From: Campylobacter hepaticus
GTDB taxonomy: Bacteria > Campylobacterota > Campylobacteria > Campylobacterales > Campylobacteraceae
DNA: 64,000 nt
NCBI RefSeq assembly: GCF_001687475.2
Contig: NZ_CP031611.1
Span: forward strand, 682,001-746,000
Direction of reading: 5' to 3'
This document shows, one piece after another, positions 8,658-20,855 of this stretch. The translations under genes were made by a program, and so were the position numbers. Positions within the stretch are counted from its first letter, which is position 1. The number at the start of each line of letters is the position of its first letter. The notes beneath the pieces were generated by a model. The model had not been told where the DNA came from and made no database searches. It worked only from the letters and a program-made list of their open reading frames with translations.

Positions 8658-10181
8658 TTAACCCCTAAATAAAGTTTTAGCAAATTCAAGCGCTTCATCG
8701 CTTACAAGTTCACCACTAACCATTCTAGCAAGCTCTTTTATCCTCTCATCTTGATTAAGCTTTTTTACCACACTTTCCCCATCTTTATTTTCAACCAAGA
8801 AATGATTATGGGCCCTAGAAGAAAGTTGAGGCAAATGCGAAATAGCAAAAATTTGATAAAACTCTGAAAGCTCTACTAGGATTCTTGCTATACTCATAGC
8901 TTCTTTTCCGCTTAAATTAGCATCAATTTCATCTAAAAACAATATACCCTTGCCTTCATTTAAAATTTTACATTCTGTAGCTATAAAAGCAAGTCTTAAA
9001 CGATTTAATTCTCCTGAACTTAAATTTTTCAAACTTGTTAAATTAATATCTAGCACAATCTCATCTTTACCAAAAACTGCAATTTTATTATTTTCTTTAA
9101 GGGTTAAACTTAAATCTTTCATATAAAGATTTTTAAGATAATCGTTTAATAAATCTTCTAATTTTTGAAGATTTTTACTTCTTTTTTGACTTATTATTTG
9201 TGCTTTTTGCATGCATTTTTGTTCTAATACTTGTACTTTATTTTCAAGTTCTTTTTTTTCAAAACTTAAATTTTCATAATGTTGCAATTCTTGTTTTTTG
9301 GACTTTAAAACCTCTAAAGTATTTTCTATACTTTCATAACGTTTAATAAGATAAGACAAATTTTCAATACGATTTAAAAGCGTTTCAACATCAAAATCCA
9401 AATCTTCCATTTTTAAATTTTCATAAATAATACGCAACTCATTTAAACATTCACTAAAAAAACTTGGATCTACTTCACTTAAATTTAAAGCATCTATTAC
9501 AACTTTTTCAAAATCAAAAATACGCTCTGCTTTACTCCAAGCTTGTTCTAATTTATCTTTCTTAGAAAGCTTTTTTTTAAGTGTTAAAAGCTCTTCATAT
9601 TCGCCTATTTTAGGATTGATACTTGAAATTTTTTCAATTTGTATTTTAGCAAGCTCTTTTAATTCTTCTATTTTTGCTTCTTCTTCTAAAAGAAGATTTA
9701 ATTGATTTAAAGCTTCTATATATTCATAAAATTCCTTTTTAAATTCTTCCAAAAAAGAAATAAATTGTGAATCTTGTTGAACTTCTAAAGTATCTAAAAG
9801 CTTTAAAAATTTTTCATTACTAAATTCATTATTCTCTTTAACACTCAAATATTTAATAAAGGTTTTACTTAAATTGTATAAACTTTTTTTGGCTATACTT
9901 TGATTATTAATAAAATATTTAGTATTTTTTTCTTTTAAAACTTTAAATACATTCTCTTCTTCACTCTCTATACCAAAACTTTCTAAATCCAATCTATCAT
10001 CAAGTCTAACTTCAACAAATTTAGCTTCACTTTCACATAAAGAAAAAGCTGATAAAATTCCTTTAAATAAAACTGATTTTCCTACCCCGCTAAGACCTGT
10101 AAAAACTGTAAGTCCTTTAGAAATTTGAAGCTCTACTTTTTTAAAGCTAAGATTTTCCTTTATTAAAATTTTATCAATCAT
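8658..10181 (-). CDS. recN: DNA repair protein RecN
   Basis: RecN is an SMC-like ATPase in double-strand break repair. From the ATG at 10181 the protein has 507 residues: Walker [11 protein letters not shown] near the N terminus, a long coiled-coil middle, the ABC signature LSSGELNRL and Walker [10 protein letters not shown], then the H-loop ISHLPQ. An in-frame TTG at 10193 would add four residues, but ATG 10181 overlaps the nadK stop (TAATG) and has a GGGGAAA ribosome-binding site, so I choose it. The protein is shorter than E. coli RecN because of a reduced coiled coil. Confidence 0.93.
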   Translation of the reverse strand: MIDKILIKENLSFKKVELQISKGLTVFTGLSGVGKSVLFKGILSAFSLCESEAKFVEVRLDDRLDLESFGIESEEENVFKVLKEKNTKYFINNQSIAKKSLYNLSKTFIKYLSVKENNEFSNEKFLKLLDTLEVQQDSQFISFLEEFKKEFYEYIEALNQLNLLLEEEAKIEELKELAKIQIEKISSINPKIGEYEELLTLKKKLSKKDKLEQAWSKAERIFDFEKVVIDALNLSEVDPSFFSECLNELRIIYENLKMEDLDFDVETLLNRIENLSYLIKRYESIENTLEVLKSKKQELQHYENLSFEKKELENKVQVLEQKCMQKAQIISQKRSKNLQKLEDLLNDYLKNLYMKDLSLTLKENNKIAVFGKDEIVLDINLTSLKNLSSGELNRLRLAFIATECKILNEGKGILFLDEIDANLSGKEAMSIARILVELSEFYQIFAISHLPQLSSRAHNHFLVENKDGESVVKKLNQDERIKELARMVSGELVSDEALEFAKTLFRG

Positions 10182-11041
10182 TAATTTCCCCAATGCAATT
10201 TTTCTTTTAAAATTTGAAAATAATCTCTATTTTTAGGATGAATTAAAGATACATTTTTATCACTTAAACCCACTTTTACACTTTTAAAATCATTCATTTG
10301 ATAATTTTCTTGCCCATCTACACAAAGTATACAATCTTTTGCCATGATTTCTATTTCAAAACCCTTTGGTAAAACAATAGGTCTTTGAGTTAAAGAATGA
10401 GAACATACAGGTGTTAATATAAAAGCTTGTGCTAAGGTATAAACTATAGGTCCATTAGCACTTAAATTATAAGCTGTTGAACCTGCTGGAGTTGCAACAA
10501 TAAGACCATCTCCAAAATACTCATTAAATTTTTTAGCCTTTCTAAACACTTCTATATGAGCCATAGACGCTTTATTATTTTTACCAATAACTATATCATT
10601 AAAGGCTAATTTTTCTAAATTTTTTCCTTGTTTATTTTCCAAAGAGAGACTCAATAAATAAGGTTTTTCAACCCTAAATTCCCCTTGAAAAAATGCTTTA
10701 AAAAAATTTTCTGCCTCATCCATTTTAAAATTGGTTAAAAAACCCAAACGTCCTGCATGAATTCCTAAAAGTGGCTTATCATGCTCACAAGCTTTACAGC
10801 ATAAAGAAATCAAAGTTCCATCTCCACCTAAAGAAATAATCAAATCACATATTTTAAATAAATCATCAAGTTCATATTGTAATAAATTTAATATTTTAGA
10901 ACTTTTTTTAAATAACACAAGTTCAATATCATATACTCTTAAAATTGTTTGAAGTTTTAAAATTTCTTTATCAAAACTCGAATTAGGTCGTGCAACAAGT
11001 CCAATTTTTTTAATATTTTTATAATCTATTTTATTTTGCAT
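10181..11041 (-). CDS. nadK: NAD kinase
   Basis: NadK phosphorylates NAD to NADP. The 286-residue protein has the conserved GGDG motif at 72-75, the NE/D-type motif near [25 protein letters not shown] and a C-terminal domain ending with VDGQ. It is the first gene of the minus-strand operon and is divergent from aspS. A perfect TATAAT lies only five bases before the ATG on the minus strand, which would give a leaderless mRNA. Confidence 0.93.
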   Translation of the reverse strand: MQNKIDYKNIKKIGLVARPNSSFDKEILKLQTILRVYDIELVLFKKSSKILNLLQYELDDLFKICDLIISLGGDGTLISLCCKACEHDKPLLGIHAGRLGFLTNFKMDEAENFFKAFFQGEFRVEKPYLLSLSLENKQGKNLEKLAFNDIVIGKNNKASMAHIEVFRKAKKFNEYFGDGLIVATPAGSTAYNLSANGPIVYTLAQAFILTPVCSHSLTQRPIVLPKGFEIEIMAKDCILCVDGQENYQMNDFKSVKVGLSDKNVSLIHPKNRDYFQILKEKLHWGN

Positions 11042-11046
11042 AAAAA

Positions 11047-11052
11047 ATTATA
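11047..11052 (-). promoter_or_regulatory. -10 box immediately before nadK (possible leaderless start)
   Basis: The minus strand reads TATAAT, then five T residues, then the nadK ATG at 11041. With normal -10 to +1 spacing, transcription would begin at or next to the A of the ATG. No Shine-Dalgarno sequence is seen before the start. Confidence 0.5.
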
Positions 11053-11085
11053 TCAAATCTTAGCAAAGCAAAAGAATAAAAATAT

Positions 11086-11091
11086 TATAAT
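11086..11091 (+). promoter_or_regulatory. -10 box of aspS operon
   Basis: A TATAAT preceded by an A/T-rich stretch lies 40 bases before the aspS start codon, the spacing and context expected of a Campylobacter sigma-70 promoter, which has no conserved -35. Confidence 0.55.
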
Positions 11092-11130
11092 TTTAATTTT
11101 TATCTTAAAAACATTTTTCAAGGAATAAAT

Positions 11131-12882
11131 TTGCGAACTCATTATAATACAGACTTGGGAATTTCCCATGTTGGTCAAAGCGTTAAACTTTGCGGTTGGG
11201 TAAATAGCTACCGTGACCATGGTGGAGTTATTTTTATAGATTTAAGAGATAGAAGCGGTATTATTCAACTTGTTTGCGATCCTAATGATAGCAAAGCAGC
11301 TCATGAAATTGCTTCTAATGTAAGAAATGAATTTGTTTTAATTGTACAAGGCACCATACGTCCACGCGGAGAAGGGCTTATAAATTCAAAATTACAAACA
11401 GGAAAAATTGAAGTTGTTGTTTTTGAACTTAGTATAGAAAATGAAAGTCTTATTCCCCCTTTTGCTATTGGAGATGAAAATGTTAATGAAGAATTACGTC
11501 TAAAATATCGTTTTTTAGATCTAAGAAATCCTAAGCTTTATGACAATTTTGCCCTACGTTCTAAAGCTTGTATAGCCGCTAGAAATTCTTTAGCAAATAT
11601 GGGTTTTTTAGAAGTTGAAACTCCTATTCTCACTAAAGCAACTCCAGAAGGCGCAAGAGATTATCTTGTACCTTCTCGTGTGCATCAAGGTCAATTTTAT
11701 GCCCTTCCTCAAAGCCCTCAACTTTTCAAGCAACTTTTAATGTGCAGCGGTTTTGATCGTTATTTTCAAATTGCAAAATGTTTCAGAGATGAAGATTTAA
11801 GATCTGATCGTCAACCTGAATTCACACAAATTGATATAGAAATGAGTTTTTGCGAACAAAAAGATGTTATAACAACAGCTGAAATTTTGTTAAAAGATAT
11901 TTTTAAAGCTTGTGGAAAAGAAATTCACATTCCTTTTCGACAAATACAATATCAAGAAGCTATGGAAAATTATGGATCTGATAAACCAGATTTAAGATTT
12001 GATCTTCAATTGATCGATGTTATTGATATTTTTGCAAAATCAAATAATGAAATTTTTGCAAATATTGCTAACAATACAAAGAAAAATCGTATTAAAGCCA
12101 TACGTGTTCCTAAAGGTGATACTATTTTTTCAAAAAGACAAATGCAAAGATTTGAAGAATTTGTTCGCAAATTTGGTGCTCAAGGTTTAGCTTTTATACA
12201 AGTTAAAGAAGATGGTCTTAAAGGTCCTCTTTGTAAATTTTTTAACGAAGAAGATTTACAAACACTAGCTCAACGTTGCAAACTTGAAACCGGGGATGTA
12301 GTATTTTTTGGTGCAGGAAATAAAAAAACAGTACTTGATTATATGGGAAGATTTAGAATTTTTCTAGCTAATGAACTTAATCTTATTGATACAAATCTTT
12401 TAGAATTTGCATGGGTGATTGATTTTCCTATGTTTGAACAAAATGATGATGGAACTTATTCTGCAATGCATCATCCTTTTACCATGCCAAAAAATATTGA
12501 CGCAGATGATTTAGAAGCTATTTCATCGTTTTCTTATGATATAGTGCTAAATGGAGTAGAACTTGGGGGTGGAAGCATTAGAATTCACAAAAATGATATA
12601 CAACAAAAAGTTTTTAAACTACTTAATATAGACGAAAAACAACAAAAAGAACAATTTGGTTTTTTACTTAATGCTTTAAGTTTTGGAGCTCCTCCTCATG
12701 GGGGAATTGCAATAGGTCTTGATAGACTTATTATGCTAGTAACAAAATCTAATAGCATTAAAGAAGTAATAGCTTTTCCAAAAACTCAAAAAGCACAATG
12801 CTTTATGACACAAGCACCTTCAATAGCTAATAATGAAGCCTTAAGAGAATTAGGAATCAAACTAAGGGAGAATATCAAATGA
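11131..12882 (+). CDS. aspS: Aspartyl-tRNA synthetase
   Basis: The 583-residue class II synthetase has an N-terminal OB-fold anticodon domain ([21 protein letters not shown]), motif 2 [18 protein letters not shown], a GAD insertion domain (about 280-410) and motif 3 GIAIGLDRL. This is the bacterial long form. In epsilonproteobacteria AspRS usually also charges tRNA-Asn for later amidation by GatCAB; that is family knowledge and not visible here. The start is TTG at 11131, supported by AAGGA about eight bases upstream. adk follows with a 4-base overlap. Confidence 0.97.
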   Translation: MRTHYNTDLGISHVGQSVKLCGWVNSYRDHGGVIFIDLRDRSGIIQLVCDPNDSKAAHEIASNVRNEFVLIVQGTIRPRGEGLINSKLQTGKIEVVVFELSIENESLIPPFAIGDENVNEELRLKYRFLDLRNPKLYDNFALRSKACIAARNSLANMGFLEVETPILTKATPEGARDYLVPSRVHQGQFYALPQSPQLFKQLLMCSGFDRYFQIAKCFRDEDLRSDRQPEFTQIDIEMSFCEQKDVITTAEILLKDIFKACGKEIHIPFRQIQYQEAMENYGSDKPDLRFDLQLIDVIDIFAKSNNEIFANIANNTKKNRIKAIRVPKGDTIFSKRQMQRFEEFVRKFGAQGLAFIQVKEDGLKGPLCKFFNEEDLQTLAQRCKLETGDVVFFGAGNKKTVLDYMGRFRIFLANELNLIDTNLLEFAWVIDFPMFEQNDDGTYSAMHHPFTMPKNIDADDLEAISSFSYDIVLNGVELGGGSIRIHKNDIQQKVFKLLNIDEKQQKEQFGFLLNALSFGAPPHGGIAIGLDRLIMLVTKSNSIKEVIAFPKTQKAQCFMTQAPSIANNEALRELGIKLRENIK

Positions 12883-13454
12883 AAGAATTATTTTTAATTA
12901 TAGGTGCACCAGGGAGTGGAAAAACTACTGATGCAAGTTTAATAGCCCAAAGTGATACTCATATCACCCATTATTCAACAGGTGATCTTTTAAGATCTGA
13001 AATAGCGAGTGGGAGCGAACTTGGAAAAACTATAGATAGTTTTATCTCCAAAGGCAATCTTGTTCCTTTAGATATAGTTATTAATACTATAATTTCAGCT
13101 CTTAAAACTGCTCCAACACAAACTATTATTATTGATGGTTATCCAAGAAGCATAGAACAAATGATAGAATTTGATAAGGTTTTAAGTAAACAAAATGAAA
13201 TTTCTCTCAAAGGAGTAATTGAAGTAAGAGTAAGCGAAGAAATAGCAAAAGAACGCGTCTTAGGTAGAAATCGTGGTGCGGATGATAATGAAGAAATTTT
13301 TTATAATAGAATGAAAGTATATACACAACCTTTAAATGAAATTCTAGCTTTTTATCAAAAGAAAAAACTTCATTTCATCATAGATGGAGAACGTACGATA
13401 GAACCTATTGTTGCTGATATGAAAGATTTGATTAAAAAAATTCAAAATATATAA
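12879..13454 (+). CDS. adk: Adenylate kinase (short LID form)
   Basis: Adk interconverts ATP + AMP and two ADP. The 191-residue protein has the P-loop GAPGSGKTT at about 8-16, the AMP-binding STGDLLR and DGYPRS motifs, and a short LID (GRNRGADD) instead of the zinc-containing long LID of many bacteria. It overlaps aspS by 4 bases and ends 10 bases before ppa. Confidence 0.95.
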   Translation: MKELFLIIGAPGSGKTTDASLIAQSDTHITHYSTGDLLRSEIASGSELGKTIDSFISKGNLVPLDIVINTIISALKTAPTQTIIIDGYPRSIEQMIEFDKVLSKQNEISLKGVIEVRVSEEIAKERVLGRNRGADDNEEIFYNRMKVYTQPLNEILAFYQKKKLHFIIDGERTIEPIVADMKDLIKKIQNI

Positions 13455-13464
13455 AGGAAATAAA

Positions 13465-13983
13465 ATGGATTTAAATAAAATTAAAATTGGAGAAATTCCA
13501 AATAAAATCAATGCAGTCATTGAAATTCCATATGGATCTAATATAAAATATGAAATTGATAAAGACAGTGCTGCTATTATGGTAGATCGTGTTATGGCTA
13601 GTGCAATGTTTTATCCTGCAAATTACGGCTTTATCCCTAATACCTTAGCTGATGATGGTGATCCTGTAGATATTTTAATTGTTAATGAATACCCTATACA
13701 AGCAGGAGCTATACTCCCTTGTCGTTTAATCGGAGTTTTAATTATGGAAGATGAAAGCGGTATGGATGAAAAACTGCTTGCTGTTCCTAATTCTAAAATC
13801 GATGCAAGATATGATAATATCAAAACTTACACAGATTTACCTCAAGCAAGCCTAAATAAAATCAAAAATTTTTTTGAAACATATAAAATATTAGAACCTA
13901 GCAAATGGGTTAAAGTACAAGATTTCCAAGATGAAAAAGCTGCTATTGCAATTTTAGAAAAAGCTATTAAAAATTATCGATAA
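13465..13983 (+). CDS. ppa: Inorganic pyrophosphatase
   Basis: This family I soluble pyrophosphatase of 172 residues hydrolyses PPi released in biosynthesis. Visible signatures are VIEIPYGSNIKYE, the metal-binding DDGDPVDILIV stretch (described by its DGDPVD core) and later the DARYDN segment. An AAAGGAAATAAA ribosome-binding site precedes the ATG. Its position after aspS and adk, both of which deal with AMP or PPi, is conserved in Campylobacter. Confidence 0.96.
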   Translation: MDLNKIKIGEIPNKINAVIEIPYGSNIKYEIDKDSAAIMVDRVMASAMFYPANYGFIPNTLADDGDPVDILIVNEYPIQAGAILPCRLIGVLIMEDESGMDEKLLAVPNSKIDARYDNIKTYTDLPQASLNKIKNFFETYKILEPSKWVKVQDFQDEKAAIAILEKAIKNYR

Positions 13984-14026
13984 ATTCTTAGCTTTTTTAA
14001 GTTAAAAATTTTTTAGGAAAGAAACT

Positions 14027-14530
14027 ATGAAAAGTATTATTTTAGGTGGTGGGTGCTTTTGGTGCATTCAAGCCGCCTTTGAACAAAAAGAAGGTGTCTT
14101 GCACACTGAAGTAGGTTATAGTGGAGGTAAAGCTAATCCCAACTATGAAAGTGTTTGCAATAAAGATGGCAATATAGAAGTTGTAAAATTAGACTATGAA
14201 GAAAAGCAAATTACACTCTTAGATATTTTAAATTTATTTTTTAAAATACATGATCCAACAAGTATGGATAAACAAGGTCCAGACATAGGTATACAATACC
14301 GTTCGGTAATTTTTTATCAAAATGAAGAAGATAAAATATTAATTGACAATTTTATTAAAGATCAACAAAAAATTTTAAATAAAAATATAGTTACTCAAGT
14401 TTTAAAACTAAAAGCTTATTATAAAGCTGAAGACTACCACCAACACTATTTTACAAAGAACCCTTCTCAAGCATATTGTCAAAATATTATTGCCCCAAAA
14501 TTAGCTAAAATACAAAATTTTATTTTTTAA
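14027..14530 (+). CDS. msrA: Peptide methionine sulfoxide reductase A
   Basis: MsrA reduces the S-epimer of methionine sulfoxide in proteins. The 167-residue protein begins with the active-site block LGGGCFWC (catalytic Cys in GCFWC), followed by [19 protein letters not shown] and YRSVIFY, all diagnostic. TTAGGAAAG provides the ribosome-binding site. It ends the plus-strand block and is followed by a hairpin at 14554-14575. Confidence 0.96.
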   Translation: MKSIILGGGCFWCIQAAFEQKEGVLHTEVGYSGGKANPNYESVCNKDGNIEVVKLDYEEKQITLLDILNLFFKIHDPTSMDKQGPDIGIQYRSVIFYQNEEDKILIDNFIKDQQKILNKNIVTQVLKLKAYYKAEDYHQHYFTKNPSQAYCQNIIAPKLAKIQNFIF

Positions 14531-14553
14531 GTTTAAAAAAAATAATACTTTAT

Positions 14554-14575
14554 TCACAGCTTTTTCACTCTGTGA
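14554..14575. terminator. Hairpin after msrA
   Basis: TCACAG at 14554-14559 pairs with CTGTGA at 14570-14575 around a 10-base loop, and is followed on the plus strand by a T-rich tail (TTTTCTTCTT). It lies between convergent genes. Confidence 0.65.
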
Positions 14576-14691
14576 TTTTCTTCTTAAAATACCTAAAAAT
14601 AGAACTTTAAGCTTTAAAATAAACAAAAAAATATTTATTGTTTTTTAAGTTTTTTTATGAATTTAATTTTTAATGTGAATAAAATCCAATT

Positions 14692-15570
14692 TTAACTTAA
14701 TTTTCTAAGTTTAGCTATAAAAAATCCATCATAATCTATACTTGGTAAAATACGTTTACATTTTATCATTGTACTAAATTCATTACTTTTGGCATCTTTA
14801 GCTTTTGCATTTTCTAAATTAATATCTAAAAGCTCTATATTAAATTCACTTCTTAATGCATTTTCTATTACTTCTTCATTTTCTTCTTTAGTAAAAGTAC
14901 AAGTACTATATACAAGCTCTCCACCTATTTTTAAAGCTTTTAAAGCTGAGTGTAAAAGCTTTTTTTGTAATTTAGAAATATTTTTTATCTCTTTATAATT
15001 TTTTTCTAATTCAAAGCCTATTTTAGAAAGTGTTGAACAAGGTGCATCAAGCAAAATTTTATCAAATCTTAAAGGACATAAATTACCAATGCTTTTACCA
15101 TCTTTCATATAAATTTTAGCATTTACTCTATAATTTTTAAGATTTTTTTGAAGCGTAAAAAACCTATCTTTATTTACCTCATTACAAACTAAATGAGCTT
15201 TATTTTGTGTAAAATTAGCCAGGTTGATACTTTTTCCACCAGGAGCAGCACACATATCAAGTACACTTTGACCTTCTTGAATATCTAAATTTAAAGCACA
15301 TAAATAAGAGGCATAATTTTGTATATAAAAATTATATTCTTTAAAAGCCTTCATAGAACTTAAAATACTTTTATCTTTAGCTTGAAACAAATAACAATAA
15401 GCATTTATTTTACGAAATTTTAAACCTTGTTTTAAAAATTCATCTTCTAAAATTTTAGCGTTAGAAACTAAAGTATTTAAAAAAATACAAATATTTTTTT
15501 CTTCTTCAAAAGAAGACAAAAGATTTTCAAACTCCTCTTTAGTGTAAAGCTTTCTGATTCTAGAGAGCAA
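14692..15570 (-). CDS. RsmB/NOL1-family RNA (cytosine-5) methyltransferase
   Basis: The 292-residue SAM-dependent methyltransferase shows the AdoMet motif [12 protein letters not shown], motif IV DAPCS with a catalytic-loop cysteine and motif [17 protein letters not shown] with the second cysteine. These two cysteines define the NOL1/NOP2/Sun m5C methyltransferases. The protein lacks the N-terminal NusB-like domain of RsmB and the C-terminal domain of RsmF, so the target rRNA or tRNA base is not predictable. It overlaps ruvX by 11 bases. Confidence 0.88.
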   Translation of the reverse strand: MLSRIRKLYTKEEFENLLSSFEEEKNICIFLNTLVSNAKILEDEFLKQGLKFRKINAYCYLFQAKDKSILSSMKAFKEYNFYIQNYASYLCALNLDIQEGQSVLDMCAAPGGKSINLANFTQNKAHLVCNEVNKDRFFTLQKNLKNYRVNAKIYMKDGKSIGNLCPLRFDKILLDAPCSTLSKIGFELEKNYKEIKNISKLQKKLLHSALKALKIGGELVYSTCTFTKEENEEVIENALRSEFNIELLDINLENAKAKDAKSNEFSTMIKCKRILPSIDYDGFFIAKLRKLS

Positions 15571-15943
15571 AATAATCCTTTATCATAAGCAAAGCAGCTA
15601 AAGAATCTAATTTTCCATCTTTTTTACGAGTATTTACCACACCCAATTCTAAAGCAGCTTTGCTAGTTCCACTCTCATCAACAAAACAAATTTCTTTTTT
15701 AAAATCAAGCAAAGATATAAAATGTTTAATACGCTTTGTCATTTCTTCTTGACTTGATCCTCCTTTTGGAATACCTACTATAAGCAAAGAAATATCATAT
15801 AATTGAATCAAAGCTTTTATTTCATTAGCAGCCTGATAACGATTCTTTCTTAACACTGCATCTAAAGGTAGAGCAATTTTTTTATCCACACAAAGTGCCA
15901 CACCTATACGTTTTAAACCCACATCTAAAGCTAAAACCTTCAT
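15560..15943 (-). CDS. ruvX: Putative pre-16S rRNA nuclease / Holliday junction resolvase-like
   Basis: The 127-residue RNase H-fold protein belongs to the YqgF/RuvX family. It opens with [14 protein letters not shown], has the [16 protein letters not shown] block and ends with a DESGTS motif and [13 protein letters not shown]. YqgF is implicated in 5' maturation of 16S rRNA. The gene overlaps dprA by 4 bases. Confidence 0.9.
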   Translation of the reverse strand: MKVLALDVGLKRIGVALCVDKKIALPLDAVLRKNRYQAANEIKALIQLYDISLLIVGIPKGGSSQEEMTKRIKHFISLLDFKKEICFVDESGTSKAALELGVVNTRKKDGKLDSLAALLMIKDYFAL

Positions 15944-16722
15944 TTTAACACCCTTATAAAAAGACTTTCTATAGAAATTTTTCCTTCAAGTTCATATTGA
16001 TAAACTTTTTCACCAAAAATTTTTAAGGCCTCATCTACACTTACACCTTTTTGACAAAACTCTAAAAATTCATCTTTTTGCATATTCAAAGGTGCAAACT
16101 CATCCACAAAATCTCTTAAATCATAAATCAATTTTGCTTTATTTTCTTTCAAAAGTAAATTAGTTCCCATGCTTTCATGAAGTCTTTGAGGCAAAACATA
16201 TAAAGGTTTATTTAATTCTAAAGCAAGTCTAGCACTTTGCATAGATCCACTTTTTATATCAGCTTGTGCTATAACAACAACTTTACTCAAAGCAATAATC
16301 AAACGATTTCTAAATAAAAAATCATAATTTTTAGGCACATAATTATCCTCATTTTCACTCAAAGCCAAAGCATTTTGATAAATTTGCTTGATTATTTTTT
16401 CATTTGTTTTAGGATAAATTTGTCCCAAACCATTAGCAAAAATACCTATAGTATTAGGCATAGCTGCCATACTTGCTGTAATATCTACACCTAAAGCACC
16501 TCCACTAACTATACAAATATTAGCATTTTTAAGCATACTAGCTAAAGAAAAAACACAATTTTTTGTATAAACATTCATGCGTCTAGATCCTATAATAGCA
16601 ATCTTATCTTGTTTTAATAAAGATAAATTTCCTTTATAATATAATTTTTTAGGTGGTTTTTGTAAATTTTTAAAATATTCTAAAAATTCACAATCTAAAA
16701 TTTTACTTACCATAAATTTCAC
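15940..16722 (-). CDS. dprA: DNA-processing protein DprA
   Basis: DprA loads RecA on incoming single-stranded DNA during natural transformation. The 260-residue protein has the Rossmann-like core with [38 protein letters not shown], the block [10 protein letters not shown] and [10 protein letters not shown], and a short C-terminal winged-helix region. The N-terminal SAM-like domain is absent, giving a shorter protein than in Bacillus or Streptococcus. It overlaps the deacetylase-like gene upstream by 20 bases. Confidence 0.92.
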   Translation of the reverse strand: MKFMVSKILDCEFLEYFKNLQKPPKKLYYKGNLSLLKQDKIAIIGSRRMNVYTKNCVFSLASMLKNANICIVSGGALGVDITASMAAMPNTIGIFANGLGQIYPKTNEKIIKQIYQNALALSENEDNYVPKNYDFLFRNRLIIALSKVVVIAQADIKSGSMQSARLALELNKPLYVLPQRLHESMGTNLLLKENKAKLIYDLRDFVDEFAPLNMQKDEFLEFCQKGVSVDEALKIFGEKVYQYELEGKISIESLFIRVLK

Positions 16723-17773
16723 TCAAATATACAAGATTCACACTTTTTAACAAATCTTTACTTTGCTCTAAAGCCTTAAAAGTGTTTTCCTTAGGGTGAG
16801 CTATAGCCAGAGCAAAACCTTTTTTTTGCGCAAGTTTTACTGCACTGAAAAGTTGTTTTTTAATATATGCTATATCATCTTCATTGTCCAAAAAAATATC
16901 TCTTTGTATATAAATTTGTCCTAGCTCTTTAGCTATTTTACTTGCTTTAGAATAAGCTATAGTTTTAGAGTCTACAAAAAATATATTTTGAGTTTTTAAA
17001 ACTTCATAAAGGTTTCTCATAGCCTTTTCATTACTAGTAAATAAACTACCTGTATGATTATTAATATATCTTAAATTCTTAAAATCTTTTTTAATTTGTT
17101 TAATTTTTTTATAAATTCTTTCTTTGCTATCATTAGGACTCAAGGTATCAAGTTCAGGTTTATTATAATCAATAGCAGCTAAAGGCAGATGTACCATATA
17201 AAAATCAAATTGCAAAGCAAGTTTTGGCGTATTATTATGGTTTTTATCTGGTGGAAAAAAGGAAGGATTAAGTTTTAATTTTAAAGCTTTCAAATTCTTA
17301 ACTTGATTTGCATTAGCCATATCATCTATAATAATAGCAAGTTTTGGCAAAGAATTATCTTTGATCGGTTTCACATCCTTTTGCAAATGTAAATTATCCT
17401 GTAACGAAGTATTTTCATCTTTTAAAATGAAATTTTGGTTTGACTCTAAACTAAGATTTTGCTCTTTATTGCTTAAATTTTGTTCTTTCAAACTTATATT
17501 CAAATCTTTAATTCTTTGCTCTAAAATACTTATAGCTTGATCATTTTGAATACTTTCTTCTTCTATAGGTTTAAAAATACCAAAATGTTCATTTGTTATA
17601 TTTTTATCAATAAAATCTATATTTATTTCTTGGTTTTCTTTGGTTTGAATAATAAAATCTGATTGATAATTAATATTTTGGGAATTTTTATACTTAATTA
17701 AAATTCCCACAAATAAAACTATACAGATTAAAAAAAATATAAGTACAATAAAAGATAATTTCTTTTTTGACAA
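16703..17773 (-). CDS. Divergent polysaccharide deacetylase family protein
   Basis: The 356-residue protein has one N-terminal membrane segment (about 6-27), a low-complexity linker rich in Gln, Asn, Leu and Ser (about 80-130, with repeated KEQNLS), and a C-terminal domain (about 143-355) with LAIIIDDMAN, VHLPLAA, INNHTGSLFTS and IAHPKENT. This is the DUF610/YibQ divergent polysaccharide deacetylase fold, probably periplasmic. The substrate is unknown; a glycan or peptidoglycan target is an inference. It follows ilvC by 3 bases. Confidence 0.82.
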   Translation of the reverse strand: MSKKKLSFIVLIFFLICIVLFVGILIKYKNSQNINYQSDFIIQTKENQEINIDFIDKNITNEHFGIFKPIEEESIQNDQAISILEQRIKDLNISLKEQNLSNKEQNLSLESNQNFILKDENTSLQDNLHLQKDVKPIKDNSLPKLAIIIDDMANANQVKNLKALKLKLNPSFFPPDKNHNNTPKLALQFDFYMVHLPLAAIDYNKPELDTLSPNDSKERIYKKIKQIKKDFKNLRYINNHTGSLFTSNEKAMRNLYEVLKTQNIFFVDSKTIAYSKASKIAKELGQIYIQRDIFLDNEDDIAYIKKQLFSAVKLAQKKGFALAIAHPKENTFKALEQSKDLLKSVNLVYLSEIYGK

Positions 17774-17776
17774 GGC

Positions 17777-18808
<1,032 letters not shown>

Positions 18809-18917
18809 TTAAAATTCAAAAAATTAAAAAATCCATTATAACAATTAAAGTATAAATTTCATATTTTTTTTATAAACTTTATGTAAGAATTTCATAAAAA
18901 GTTACAAAGTATAAACA

Positions 18918-20855
18918 GTGAAAGAATTTTTAAATAGTCTGAATTATGGTATAAATGTTTCTAATATCAATAATGATTTTAAACAAATTTTAAGAGAACT
19001 TTTAGTTCATAACATTATCAAAGAACACAAAAATAAATATTATCTTAATAATGGTTTTACCTTTGGAAGACTTGATATTTCATCTAAAGGAACAGGATTT
19101 TTAAAAAGCTTTGATGAGAATTTTAAAAAAGATCTTTTAATAGAAAATAAATATTTAAAAGGAGCAAATTATAAAGATATTATTGCGGTAAAACTACTAC
19201 CTTTAAAGAAAAAACGTCCTAGCGCTAAAGTGGTTTTAATTATAAAAAGAGCTAATGAAACCTCTTTAGTAATTACTAAAAAATATGGTCAAGCTATACT
19301 TGGAATGAATATAAAAACAGGTTTAAGTACTGCTTTAAAAGCCTCTCAAAAATCTTTAAAAAATTTGCCTCTAGGGACAATTTTAAAAATAGAAAATGAA
19401 AATAATAATATTATAGAAGTTTTAGGACATATAGATGATGAAAAAGTAGATGAAAAAATTTCTTTAGCACTTTTTAATAAAAATAATGATTTTAATGATA
19501 TTTGTATCAAAGAATCTCTAGCTAATGGTGATACTGTAGATGCTAATATGTATAAAAATCGCACAGATTTAAGATCTTTGCCTTTTTGCACCATAGATCC
19601 TATTCATGCAAAAGACTTTGATGATGCAATTTATTTTGATATAAAAAAACGTGAGATTTATGTAGCTATTGCTGATGTAAGCGAATATGTTTATGCTTAT
19701 AGTGCTATTGACAAAGAAGCAAGAAATCGCGGATTTTCAATATATTTTCCTCATATTGCCATACCCATGCTTCCACGTCCTTTAAGCGAAAACATTTGCT
19801 CTTTAAAACCTAATTTAGATCGCCTAGTTTACTGTTTTAAAATTACTTTAAATCATAAATATAAAGTTGTAAAAGAAGAGCTTTTTGAAGGTATTATCAA
19901 CTCAAAACGCCGTTTTAATTATGATGAAGTAGATGAAATTTTAATAAATAAACCTGATTTAAAAGAATTATCTTGGCTTTATAAACTCTTTGAGGTCACT
20001 CAAATTTTACGCAAAAACCGTCTTAAAAATGCTTTTGAATTTCAAACTGAAGAACTTAGAATGACCTTAGATAAAAATTTACATCTTAAAAGTACTGTTT
20101 TTGAAAAAGATACTCCATCGCATAATTTAATAGAAGATTGTATGCTTTTAGCCAATAAAGCAGCTGCAAAACTCATAGATATAGGCATTTTTAGAAATCA
20201 TTTAAGCGCAGATACAAAAAAAATTGATAAACTTTTAAGCGCTTTACGTGAACTTGGAATTGATGCTCATTTTAAAGGTAATTTTTTAGAACTCATACGT
20301 AATATACAAAATTTAGCCGATGAACTTAATTTAAGATCAGAAGTCGATAAACTTATTATTAAAGCACAAAAAAAAGCTGAGTATTCTAGTATTAATGCGG
20401 GACATTTTGGTTTAGGTTTTAAAAAATATTCTCATTTTACAAGCCCTATACGCAGATATTCTGATCTTATTTTGCACAGACTTTTAAAAGCCAAACAAAA
20501 AAACGATGAAAAATTATTTAATTATTTACTTTTAAATATAGAAAATACTTGTCAAAATCTTAACATACTTGAAAGAGAAGCTGATAAAGTAGCATTTGAT
20601 TTTATGGATAGAAAATTTGCCAGATGGGCAGCTAAAAATATAGGAAAAACATTCAAGGCCTTAATCATACAAAATGATGGAATTTGCATAGCTAAGCTCG
20701 AAGACGAAATTCAAGGAGCTGATCTTATTCTTTATGATACAAAAGTAAATTTACTAGAAAGAGTTGAAGTGCAAATTATACAAGCAGATATTGTAATGGC
20801 TAAAATTTATGGAAAAATCACCCAAAAATTAAACAAAAAGGAAGAAAATGTATAG
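18918..20855 (+). CDS. rnr: Ribonuclease R
   Basis: RNase R is a processive 3'-5' exoribonuclease that degrades structured RNA. The 645-residue protein has a short N-terminal helical/cold-shock region, a central RNB domain with the catalytic block CTIDPIHAKDFDDA, and the downstream motifs YSDLILHR and SPIRRYSD. The C-terminal S1 domain is only weakly recognisable. The start is GTG at 18918, with no clear ribosome-binding site and a TATAAA just before it, so the true start may differ. holA overlaps by 8 bases. Confidence 0.92.
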   Translation: MKEFLNSLNYGINVSNINNDFKQILRELLVHNIIKEHKNKYYLNNGFTFGRLDISSKGTGFLKSFDENFKKDLLIENKYLKGANYKDIIAVKLLPLKKKRPSAKVVLIIKRANETSLVITKKYGQAILGMNIKTGLSTALKASQKSLKNLPLGTILKIENENNNIIEVLGHIDDEKVDEKISLALFNKNNDFNDICIKESLANGDTVDANMYKNRTDLRSLPFCTIDPIHAKDFDDAIYFDIKKREIYVAIADVSEYVYAYSAIDKEARNRGFSIYFPHIAIPMLPRPLSENICSLKPNLDRLVYCFKITLNHKYKVVKEELFEGIINSKRRFNYDEVDEILINKPDLKELSWLYKLFEVTQILRKNRLKNAFEFQTEELRMTLDKNLHLKSTVFEKDTPSHNLIEDCMLLANKAAAKLIDIGIFRNHLSADTKKIDKLLSALRELGIDAHFKGNFLELIRNIQNLADELNLRSEVDKLIIKAQKKAEYSSINAGHFGLGFKKYSHFTSPIRRYSDLILHRLLKAKQKNDEKLFNYLLLNIENTCQNLNILEREADKVAFDFMDRKFARWAAKNIGKTFKALIIQNDGICIAKLEDEIQGADLILYDTKVNLLERVEVQIIQADIVMAKIYGKITQKLNKKEENV

